Shown here: in pieces, positions 6,531-13,343 of the stretch
Numbering within the stretch: position 1 is the stretch's first letter
Layout: each line of letters starts with the position of its first letter
Origin: Planctomycetota bacterium
GTDB lineage: Bacteria; Planctomycetota; Phycisphaerae; WQYP01
Assembly: GCA_021809365.1 (NCBI GenBank)
Contig: JAKBAC010000094.1
Span: forward strand, 1-13,343
Length of the DNA stretch: 13,343 nucleotides
Direction: 5' to 3'
Notes under the pieces: model-generated
The model's input: only the letters and a program-made list of their open reading frames with translations
Databases searched by the model: none
What the model was told of the DNA's origin: nothing
Made by a program: the position numbers and the translations under genes

Positions 6531-6559
6531 ATTCTAGGCCAATGTCCCGCTATCAGCAA
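6531..6559 (-). promoter_or_regulatory. possible promoter of the PH-like membrane protein gene
   Basis: On the minus strand TTGCTG (complement of 6554-6559) and TAGAAT (complement of 6531-6536) are separated by 17 bases. The -10 matches five of six consensus positions; the -35 matches only TTG. Transcription would begin roughly 65 bases before the chosen ATG. Just upstream, two near-identical 12-base units each contain TACAAT. Confidence 0.4.
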
Positions 6560-6593
6560 GAGAAATTGTAAGTGAAATTGTATGTGTTCACGG

Positions 6594-7991
6594 TTACAAC
6601 ATCTCCAGCACCAGCATATTCCAATCCACGAAGCCCTTATGGCTCAGCGGAGCACCGGTGTCCGGATCGTAATATTCGTTCAATGATCCGGTGGCAGCCA
6701 GGTCGGAAGCCAAAAGTCGCAGGGTTTTATCGGCCAAATCTACTGCATCCGTCTCATAGCCGTAGTTCTTGAGGCCCTGCCACACAAAGTAATTCGCGAT
6801 AATCCAGATCGGCCCGAGCCAATTGCTGGGGTTTCCACTGCGTGCCAGAGAATACATAGTCTCCTGCTTTGAAAGTGAGCGCACGCCATAAGCGGCATTG
6901 AACGTCTGGTCATTGAGGTAATGCAGTTGCACCAGATCAGCAGCCTGCTGCGGGGTTGCCATTGAACACCACATGGGGAGAAAACCGGTGAACATCTGAA
7001 TCCGCATCGGCAGGCAATGCCAGGACATTGGCATGCCCGGCGATATACCGGGAAGCAGCTCCCCCCGGCGGTCCTTACACTGCACATCCACAGTGTAATA
7101 AAATCGGTCGCGCGGATCCCAGCAATATTTTTGCATCCGCCGGCTCTGCTCGTCGGCTCGTTGCCGTAGATGTTTTTGATCGCGCGGCCGATTCAGCCGC
7201 CTGGCTAACTCCGCCGCCGCCCGCAAATCTTGATAATACAGGCTATTGAGCAGCATATTGGCCGAAGAGAAAAACGGGCGGCCAAAAGTCGTTGGGTCGT
7301 TGTCGTCTCCGATACCGACATCATCGCCCCAAACCAATAATCCAATTTTACTCTGGTTTCCCAGATCCCAGGAGCCATAAAAGCGCAGTAGTTTTTCGAA
7401 CTGCGGAGCCAGCCATCGCACATCGCCCGTCTGGTCCGCTGCCAGCAGCGCCAATTGGCCAAATACCGGCTTGGCCTGGTTACGGTAATTCGGACAATCC
7501 TCTACCAGGCATCCCAAGGGGTCGGGATTATCCACGGCAGTCATAATCGGAATCCGCCCCGTGTCCCCCTGGTGTTCCAGAAAATTTAATAGACTGCCCT
7601 GTGCGTGACGGCCAACCCTCTCCAGCAGTTTATGATCACCTGTCAGATGCGCCAGGCGGAAAAGCCCGCGACTGGTCCACAGCGTATCCCAATCCCACAA
7701 CTGTGTGGAATAGGCTTTGCCCGGCAGGCTCGGTGAGATACTGGGATGGCGCAGAATTCCCTGCGCGGGCCGCAAAAGCCGCGGTGCCACCTTCTGGAAG
7801 TACGCCAGCAGCCTTTCCGCAGTGGCTTTACGGGCGGCGGGTGATAAAGGCGCTTCGCGAGTTGGCGGGAGCCGGCTGGCCGGCATATCGCCACTCGGTG
7901 CTCCGTCACCTTGCTGTACGGCGTCACCCAACGCAGTAACACCGGTTATAGCCATACCCGCGAGGAAATTACGTCTTGAAAAGCTTTTCAT
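6594..7991 (-). CDS. Tat-exported GH63-like glycoside hydrolase
   Basis: The 465-residue protein is expected to hydrolyse an alpha-glycoside outside the cytoplasm. The N-terminus has the twin-arginine motif SRRNFLAG (5-12) and a hydrophobic stretch, so it is probably exported folded by the Tat system. The rest fits the (alpha/alpha)6 barrel of clan GH63, which includes mannosylglycerate and glucosylglycerate hydrolases. Recognisable blocks are LWDWDTLW (98-105), GIGDDNDP (226-233), NWLGPIWIIANYFVWQGL (390-407) and LNEYYDPDTG (437-446). By family analogy an Asp in the 226-233 block is the acid and Glu439 the base. The protein ends soon after the final helix, so no extra domain follows. The ATG has AAAGGA eight bases upstream. 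The substrate cannot be named; trehalase-like relatives are an alternative. Confidence 0.85.
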   Translation of the reverse strand: MKSFSRRNFLAGMAITGVTALGDAVQQGDGAPSGDMPASRLPPTREAPLSPAARKATAERLLAYFQKVAPRLLRPAQGILRHPSISPSLPGKAYSTQLWDWDTLWTSRGLFRLAHLTGDHKLLERVGRHAQGSLLNFLEHQGDTGRIPIMTAVDNPDPLGCLVEDCPNYRNQAKPVFGQLALLAADQTGDVRWLAPQFEKLLRFYGSWDLGNQSKIGLLVWGDDVGIGDDNDPTTFGRPFFSSANMLLNSLYYQDLRAAAELARRLNRPRDQKHLRQRADEQSRRMQKYCWDPRDRFYYTVDVQCKDRRGELLPGISPGMPMSWHCLPMRIQMFTGFLPMWCSMATPQQAADLVQLHYLNDQTFNAAYGVRSLSKQETMYSLARSGNPSNWLGPIWIIANYFVWQGLKNYGYETDAVDLADKTLRLLASDLAATGSLNEYYDPDTGAPLSHKGFVDWNMLVLEML

Positions 7992-8014
7992 TGCAACAAT
8001 CCTTTAAGCTGCCG

Positions 8015-8041
8015 ATTACAATTCATGCTACTGTCTGTCGA
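8015..8041 (-). promoter_or_regulatory. weak promoter candidate for the GH63-like gene
   Basis: On the minus strand TCGACA (complement of 8036-8041) and TGTAAT (complement of 8015-8020) each match five of six consensus bases. The spacer is only 15 bases, shorter than the usual 16 to 18. It sits just upstream of the ribosome binding site, so the leader would be short. Confidence 0.3.
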
Positions 8042-8125
8042 AATGAAGGTGGCCGATGCTCCGACCTCCCTTCATGGATTCAATGCACCCGGTGCGGGCC
8101 TCCCGCGCTCCCGTCATAACACACA

Positions 8126-8148
8126 AATTCGCCGCTTGCAACACGGCG
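8126..8148 (-). terminator. possible terminator after the glycosyltransferase gene
   Basis: On the minus strand CGCCG and CGGCG (complements of 8144-8148 and 8130-8134) form a five-base-pair hairpin with a nine-base loop, followed by AATTTGTGTGTT. The stem is short and the T-run broken, so it would be a weak terminator. Confidence 0.3.
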
Positions 8149-8162
8149 GTATTACGGAAAAG

Positions 8163-9728
8163 TTAGTGCCGCCGATCAATTGCAAACAAGGAAGCCTGGG
8201 CCACGACGGGTGGGTTTTTACTGAAACCCACCCGCATGATCCGATCATGCTGTTTGAGCAGATGCAGAATAACCCCGCCGGAGTTGCACCGGGAAATCAG
8301 CGTGCGGTTAAAATGATGAACATGTTTATAGCCAAAATGAATAACCCACACTCGCCGGGCTGAGGGCTGAAGGGCTTTGGCGGTAAGTGACACGCCGGTT
8401 TTATACGCATGATGGTGTGTGTTCAGATACCAGGCGATTTCCGAGGCAAATACATCCGGCTTGTGGTTGGTGATGATAATCTCAGTGTGTTTGCCGGCAC
8501 CCTGGAACACCGCGCGGGTCAGATTGCGAACCATGCGCGGCCCCGGGCCGACCCAGGGTCGATGAATATCCAGCGCCATACAGATTACCGCAAACACCAG
8601 GATGGCGGCCACAACACTGCCGGTAAATGTCCGCCAGGCGGAAAGCGAATGGCGTTTACGCATGGCCATGGCCGCCAGTGTAACCGCCCCGATAGACGAC
8701 AGAAGCATAATGGATGGAACCAGATGCTGCTGCACGCGCGAACTGGTTCCATACGGATAAGCGCGAAGCAATGCGGCAATAAATGTCAGGACAAACGGGG
8801 CCAGCAGCAATACACATTCCGGCCGTCGCCGCTTGTGCCATAATCTCCATACGCCAACCAGACACAGCGGTGTGATAAGAAAGGCAATGCCCTTTTTTCC
8901 CCCCAGCGGATAACTCATCATATTGGAAACGTGCGCCTGAATCAGCCATCCGAATATGTGCCAATTCAGCGGTGGAAAAGCATTGCGCCAATACACATCC
9001 ATCCCGGTTTTTGTATGGTGCATCTGCCCGCGCATGACGTAAAAAAACACAATGGCAAAAACGCCTAAAGTCAGGACGTTAAATCCGGCGTACAGCCGGC
9101 GGCATGTCGTATTGGAATCTTTAATCTGCCTCAGTAATAGCGCGGCGCTGACGGAAGCGGCCATGAAAATGCCGGGAAATGAAAACGATAACGCCAGGGG
9201 CGTAAAAACAATCAGATAAACCAACGGCTTGGAATCTTTTGGACATCGCAAGGCCCAGAAGCCCAAACCCACATAGCACATCGCAACCAGAAGATCGGTT
9301 GAATAGGGCTTGAAGTCCGTGCTGTAGCGCACCGTGGCCAGTGAGCAGGCCAGCATAGCCGTAGCAATCAATCCCACTTTTCGCCCGGCGACGCGATGGA
9401 ATACTTGCCAGGCGATCAGCACGGCAGTTATGCCGCAGAGCAGCGGAAAAAAGCGGAGCGCAAACGCCGAGGTCCCCGCGACCGAAGTCATCCACTTGGA
9501 AACCCAGAGAAATCCGAGCGGGCAGACCTGTACCCGCCCCAAAGGTGCAAGCAATTGCAGGTAGCTGCGCCTGATGATGTTCATGCCTAACGAAGCTTCA
9601 TCACCCCAGACGGGAAATCGCAGCCCATAGTCAAGAAGTCGCCAGAATATACCGACAACCAGTGCCGCCATCAGCCAGAATCGCCAATTGCGAAGCGGAT
9701 TATTGGTAAATGGCGGCAGGTTGTTCAT
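8163..9728 (-). CDS. GT-C fold membrane glycosyltransferase (ArnT/PMT-like)
   Basis: The 521-residue protein is a polytopic membrane enzyme that probably moves a sugar from a lipid-phosphate carrier to an acceptor on the outer face of the inner membrane. Residues are numbered from ATG at 9726-9728. The first helix (about 17-33) leads into FPVWGDEASLG, whose Asp43-Glu44 match the acidic pair typical of GT-C enzymes in their first periplasmic loop. RYSTDFKPYSTDLL (about 134-147) is typical of loops in GT39/GT83-like proteins. About ten further hydrophobic segments run to residue 388, followed by a soluble tail of roughly 130 residues. A GTG two codons upstream is an alternative start; neither has a strong ribosome binding site. 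The gene begins 25 bases after nrdJ and may share its transcript. Donor and acceptor are unknown. Confidence 0.82.
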   Translation of the reverse strand: MNNLPPFTNNPLRNWRFWLMAALVVGIFWRLLDYGLRFPVWGDEASLGMNIIRRSYLQLLAPLGRVQVCPLGFLWVSKWMTSVAGTSAFALRFFPLLCGITAVLIAWQVFHRVAGRKVGLIATAMLACSLATVRYSTDFKPYSTDLLVAMCYVGLGFWALRCPKDSKPLVYLIVFTPLALSFSFPGIFMAASVSAALLLRQIKDSNTTCRRLYAGFNVLTLGVFAIVFFYVMRGQMHHTKTGMDVYWRNAFPPLNWHIFGWLIQAHVSNMMSYPLGGKKGIAFLITPLCLVGVWRLWHKRRRPECVLLLAPFVLTFIAALLRAYPYGTSSRVQQHLVPSIMLLSSIGAVTLAAMAMRKRHSLSAWRTFTGSVVAAILVFAVICMALDIHRPWVGPGPRMVRNLTRAVFQGAGKHTEIIITNHKPDVFASEIAWYLNTHHHAYKTGVSLTAKALQPSARRVWVIHFGYKHVHHFNRTLISRCNSGGVILHLLKQHDRIMRVGFSKNPPVVAQASLFAIDRRH

Positions 9729-9753
9729 GCGCACCGATTCTCAAGGCTTGGCA

Positions 9754-12700
9754 CTAGGAGCATCCCAGGGAATCACCACAGTTCAGGCATTTGTAGCAAC
9801 TGCCGTTGCGAACGGTGATACTGCCGCATTTGCACACTGGAGCATCTCCCATCAAGGTTGCCATCTGCTGTGAAAGAGCGCTGGCAGAAAAGGTCTTTTC
9901 TGCCGCAGTTCTTGCTGCGGGACGGCCTGATTCCCCATTGGCGACTGCCTGCAAACCCGATGACGAGGCAAGATCTGCGGGGCCATCTTCCAGACGGTTA
10001 TGATGGCCATTGCCTTTTCCGTTGCCATTACCGTTACCTTTGGCCGCCACCGGGGCCGCAATGGATGCAACGACCGCTGTCGGCCCAGATACGGTGTGGG
10101 CCTGTTGCCGCCGAGGTGAATTGGCATCACGATAGCCTGCAATAAACTGCATACCCAGCCAGCGCACCAGATAATCAATGGGGCTTTTAGCAATGGGAAT
10201 ATCCGAGTTGGTGGTCATGCCCGCAGGTTCAAAACGCATGTGTTCAAACTTACGGACAATGGCTTCCAGCGGCACACCATATTGCAGATTAAGTGATACC
10301 AGCGTGGCGATTGTATCCATCAGGCCACCCACCGTGCTGCCCTGCTTGGCCATGGTGATAAACACTTCACCGGGGCTGTTATCATCAAAGAGACCGCAGG
10401 TGAGGTAACCTTCATGGCCGGCAATATCAAATTTATGCGTGATGCTGTTGCGCGTGTCCGGCAGCCGCCGGCGCAGGGGACGATGCACCACTTTTTCAAC
10501 GATCCGTTCAACCACTTTGGAACCGCCGGCAGAGCCGGTTTCAAGCGTTCCGGCGGGAACAGTCCCATTCCCCAATAAAGCCGGGCCAGGGTCCCCGCAT
10601 GGGGTGCAGGCGGCAGCAGCTTCAACTTTCAAAGCGTCAATATCCGCATCATCGGAGGCATCATCATCGGATGTGGAATTCAGCGGCTGGCTTAACTTGG
10701 AGCCATCGCGGTACAGTGCCACAGCCTTCAGGCTTAACTGCCAGCTTTCGCGATAGGCTTCTTCGATATCGCCAATGCCGACTTCATTGGGCAGATTGAT
10801 GGTTTTGCTGATGGCTCCGCTGATAAACGGCTGGGCCGCGGCCATCATGCGGATGTGCCCCATGTGGTGGATAAAGCGTTTGCCTTTGCGACCACAGCGG
10901 TTGGCACAATCAAAGACCGACAGATGTTCGGATTTAATATGCGGTGCGCCTTCGATGGTTTGCGAACCACAAATGACATCACTGGCTTCGCGAATCTGCC
11001 GCTTGGAAAAGCCCAGAGATCGCAGCAGATTGAAATTCGGCTGCTGCCATTGCTGGGAGGTAAAGCCAAGGCGGGTTAAAGCCGCCTCGCCGAGTGTCCA
11101 GGGAGAAAAGGCGAAGGCCAGCTCGAAAACAGATGGCAGGCATGCCTCTATTTTCGCCAGTTCTTCATCCGTGAAGCCCTTCGCCTTAAGTGATTCGATA
11201 TGAATGTGCGGCGAGCCTTGCAGGCTCAAGGTGCCCATCACATACGTTAACATGTCATGAATTTCGCCGGGCGAATAGCCCATGTTCCGCAAGGCCGGCT
11301 CAATGGATTGATTGGCAATTTTGAAGTAACCGCCGCCCGCAAGTTTCTTAAACTTAACCAGAGCAAAATCAGGTTCCACACCCGTAGTATCGCAATCCAT
11401 CAGCAGGCCGATGGTTCCGGTCGGCGCGATGACCGTGGTTTGGGCGTTGCGATAGCCATGTTGCTCGCCCAGTGTAACCGCCCGGTCCCATGCCTCGCGG
11501 CAGGCCTGCAGCAGCGTAGGATCAAGTGTGGGATGCGTGCCAAATTGGGCGGCGTCGATTTCCACGGGTTTTACGGACAAAGCGTCATATTGATCCGAAG
11601 CGTACGCGGCGGCGCGATGGTTACGCATCACCCGCAGCATCGACTGCCGATTGGGAACAAAGCCGGGGAATGGGCCGTGTTCGCGGGCCATTTCCGCGGA
11701 AATAGCATAAGATTCAGCGGTCATTAACGCGGTGATGGCCCCGCAAATGGCTCGGGCCGCCGGGCTGTCATACGCGATACCGGCTACCATCAACATCGTG
11801 CCGATGTTGGCGTAACCCAGACCCAGCGTACGATATTCATAGCTCAAGCGGGCGATTTCCCGGCTGGGATAGGCCGCCATAAGCACGGAAATTTCCAGCA
11901 CAATCGTCCAGAGCCGGCAGGCGTGTTGGAAGCCTTCAATATCAAATTTTCCTGAAGCGGCATCAAAGAACTTCATGAGATTAATGGAGGCCAGATTACA
12001 GGCGGTATTATCCAGGAACATATATTCGCTGCACGGGTTGCTGGCATTGATGCGCCCGCTTTGGGGACAGGTGTGCCACTGATTGATGGTGTCATCATAT
12101 TGCACACCGGGGTCCGCACAACGCCAGGCGGCAAAAGCGACTTCCTGCCAAAGCTTGCGGGCTTTAAGCGTCTTGTGGATTTTGCCATCGGTGCGGCGAA
12201 TAAGTTCCCAGTCGGAATCTTTTTCCACCGCCTGTATAAATTTATTTGATACGCGAACGGAATTATTGGAATTCTGCCCGGAAACGGTGGCATAGGCTTC
12301 GCCGTTAAAATCATAATCCAGTTTGAGCTTTAAATTTTTGGCCAGTTCCTGTTGTTCCCTGGGCAGGTGCTTGAGGCCCTCGACCATGGCGGCAACTTTG
12401 ATTTCCTCGCGCACTTTCCAGTTAACAAATTCTTCAATATCCGGGTGATCCAAGTCCAGACATACCATTTTTGCGGCCCGGCGCGTGGTGCCGCCGGATT
12501 TAATCGCCCCCGCCGCCCGATCCCCGATACGCAGGAAACTCATGAGGCCGGAAGATTTCCCGCCGCCGGAAAGCGATTCATTGTCACCGCGGAGTTTGGA
12601 AAAATTACTGCCGGTGCCGGATCCGTATTTAAACAGCCGGGCCTCGCGCACCCACAGGTCCATAATTCCGCCGTCATTGACCAGATCATCGCTGACGCTC

Positions 12701-13257
12701 TGAATAAAACAGGCGTGCGGCTGCGGATGCGTGTAAGCATCTGTGGCTTGTTCGAGCTGATGCGTTTTGGGATTCACGTACCAATGCCCCTGAGAGGGAC
12801 CGGTAAGGCCATAGGCGTAATGCAGGCCCGTGTTAAACCACTGCGGAGAATTGGGGGCGGCCTTTTGGGTCAGGAGCATGTGGGCCAGTTCATCATAAAA
12901 CGCCTGTGCGTCCTGCTTGGTTTCAAAGTAGCCGTATTCCTGCCCCCATTGGGTCCAGCAGCCGGCCAGACGATGCACCACCTGCTTCACGGAGGTTTCC
13001 GGGCCTTGCTTTGGCTTGCCATCGGCATGGAGCACGGGTTTGCCCTGGGCATCGGTTTGCGGGATGCCGGCCTTGCGGAAATATTTACTGACCATGATAT
13101 CGGTGGCCAATTGTGACCAGTCTGCGGGAATTTCCGCATCCTTCATTTCAAAAACGACCGAGCCATCCACATTGGAAATTTTACTCGTGCGCTTGTTAAA
13201 TTTGATCGTGGAGTAAACGTCCACGCCTGCCTTGGTAAACCGACGATTGATTTTCAT
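9754..13257 (-). CDS. nrdJ: adenosylcobalamin-dependent (class II) ribonucleotide reductase
   Basis: This 1167-residue enzyme reduces ribonucleotides to deoxyribonucleotides using a radical generated from vitamin B12, so it works with or without oxygen. NSPQWFNTGL (136-145), HACFIQSVSDD (181-191) and NPCSEYMFLDNTACNL (407-422) are core motifs. Cys183 and Cys420 are the likely redox pair; Asn407, Cys409 and Glu411 form the radical active site. APTGTIGLL (611-619) follows. A TSCPD domain covers about 928-1035. A linker with a glycine-asparagine run (1075-1084) leads to a C-terminal zinc ribbon with Cys1142, 1144, 1154, 1157, 1160 and 1166, which may also help re-reduce the active site. The ATG at 13255-13257 has AGGAG nine bases upstream. 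An in-frame ATG at 13332 is open but overlaps a leader inverted repeat. No intein or frameshift is visible. Confidence 0.96.
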   Translation of the reverse strand: MKINRRFTKAGVDVYSTIKFNKRTSKISNVDGSVVFEMKDAEIPADWSQLATDIMVSKYFRKAGIPQTDAQGKPVLHADGKPKQGPETSVKQVVHRLAGCWTQWGQEYGYFETKQDAQAFYDELAHMLLTQKAAPNSPQWFNTGLHYAYGLTGPSQGHWYVNPKTHQLEQATDAYTHPQPHACFIQSVSDDLVNDGGIMDLWVREARLFKYGSGTGSNFSKLRGDNESLSGGGKSSGLMSFLRIGDRAAGAIKSGGTTRRAAKMVCLDLDHPDIEEFVNWKVREEIKVAAMVEGLKHLPREQQELAKNLKLKLDYDFNGEAYATVSGQNSNNSVRVSNKFIQAVEKDSDWELIRRTDGKIHKTLKARKLWQEVAFAAWRCADPGVQYDDTINQWHTCPQSGRINASNPCSEYMFLDNTACNLASINLMKFFDAASGKFDIEGFQHACRLWTIVLEISVLMAAYPSREIARLSYEYRTLGLGYANIGTMLMVAGIAYDSPAARAICGAITALMTAESYAISAEMAREHGPFPGFVPNRQSMLRVMRNHRAAAYASDQYDALSVKPVEIDAAQFGTHPTLDPTLLQACREAWDRAVTLGEQHGYRNAQTTVIAPTGTIGLLMDCDTTGVEPDFALVKFKKLAGGGYFKIANQSIEPALRNMGYSPGEIHDMLTYVMGTLSLQGSPHIHIESLKAKGFTDEELAKIEACLPSVFELAFAFSPWTLGEAALTRLGFTSQQWQQPNFNLLRSLGFSKRQIREASDVICGSQTIEGAPHIKSEHLSVFDCANRCGRKGKRFIHHMGHIRMMAAAQPFISGAISKTINLPNEVGIGDIEEAYRESWQLSLKAVALYRDGSKLSQPLNSTSDDDASDDADIDALKVEAAAACTPCGDPGPALLGNGTVPAGTLETGSAGGSKVVERIVEKVVHRPLRRRLPDTRNSITHKFDIAGHEGYLTCGLFDDNSPGEVFITMAKQGSTVGGLMDTIATLVSLNLQYGVPLEAIVRKFEHMRFEPAGMTTNSDIPIAKSPIDYLVRWLGMQFIAGYRDANSPRRQQAHTVSGPTAVVASIAAPVAAKGNGNGNGKGNGHHNRLEDGPADLASSSGLQAVANGESGRPAARTAAEKTFSASALSQQMATLMGDAPVCKCGSITVRNGSCYKCLNCGDSLGCS

Positions 13258-13291
13258 AGCCTTAAACTCCTGCTTCCGTGCGATTAAATTT

Positions 13292-13324
13292 GCCGGCGAC
13301 GTCCCATCCTGCGGCGTCGCCGGC
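13292..13324 (-). promoter_or_regulatory. ten-base-pair hairpin in the nrdJ leader
   Basis: GCCGGCGACG (13292-13301) and CGTCGCCGGC (13315-13324) are perfect inverted copies with a 13-base loop. In the minus-strand transcript the hairpin ends about 35 bases before the chosen nrdJ start. It has no T-run, so it is not a usual terminator. It could affect messenger stability or be a protein site. The promoter must lie beyond the end of the window. Confidence 0.45.
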
Positions 13325-13343
13325 CACTCCATGAAAGCCCCGG

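Larger units (their letters stand above)
7992..8162. other. intergenic gap with GC-rich hairpins
   Basis: No gene is visible. GTGCGGG (8092-8098) and CCCGCGC (8102-8108) form a seven-base-pair hairpin, with one wobble pair, over a three-base loop. It has no T-run on either strand. The gap also holds the possible terminator and promoter listed separately. Confidence 0.6.

Noticed and set aside
11257..11727. Plus-strand open frame of 156 codons opposite nrdJ
   Set aside because: It is a shadow frame of the reductase catalytic core with no supporting signals.
12352..13116. Plus-strand open frame of 254 codons opposite nrdJ
   Set aside because: It is fully antisense to conserved reductase motifs and has no recognisable fold or start signals.
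13258..13343. Cobalamin riboswitch upstream of nrdJ
   Set aside because: Only 86 bases of leader are in the window and they do not contain a B12-box-like sequence. One could still lie further upstream, outside the window.

Overview
The window is 13,343 bases of moderately GC-rich bacterial chromosome. It carries eight protein genes and no sign of phage, insertion sequences, CRISPR arrays, tRNA or rRNA. The gene set suggests a member of the Planctomycetota, perhaps of the Phycisphaerae. The reasons are a short sigma-70 factor with a long family-specific N-terminus, a very large B12-dependent ribonucleotide reductase with TSCPD and zinc-ribbon C-terminal domains, and an Sdh1-like succinate dehydrogenase. 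This placement is an inference from gene style, not from a marker gene.

Layout. Positions 8-964 (minus) encode a sigma-70 family factor with a strong ribosome binding site and an unusual leader hairpin. The stretch 965-1451 has no convincing protein gene. It has a chain of stable inverted repeats on the plus strand, with a promoter-like pair in front and a T-run behind, and is annotated as a candidate structured RNA. Positions 1452-2393 (minus) encode an exported lipoprotein. Diverging from it is a clear promoter (TTGACA, 17 bases, TACAAT) for a compact plus-strand operon: sdhC (2616-3407), sdhA (3403-5145) and sdhB (5142-5879). The genes overlap by a few bases.

Converging on sdhB is a minus-strand run of four genes, read from right to left: nrdJ (9754-13257), a GT-C type membrane glycosyltransferase (8163-9728), a Tat-exported GH63-like glycoside hydrolase (6594-7991) and a two-helix membrane protein with a PH-like tail (5900-6457). 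Only nrdJ and the glycosyltransferase are close enough to suggest one transcript. The gap 7992-8162 holds hairpins and a possible promoter.

Function. sdhCAB encodes respiratory complex II with one five-helix membrane subunit of the mycobacterial Sdh1 kind. It has a Cys/His cluster that may hold a membrane-embedded Fe-S centre in place of haem. nrdJ supplies deoxyribonucleotides without needing oxygen. The glycosyltransferase and hydrolase act at or outside the inner membrane on glycans or glycosides that cannot be named from sequence. The most unusual points are the apparent absence of an ATG, GTG or TTG start for sdhA (ATT at 3403 fits best), the Cys/His cluster in SdhC, the candidate RNA at about 1098-1417 and the sigma-gene leader hairpin.
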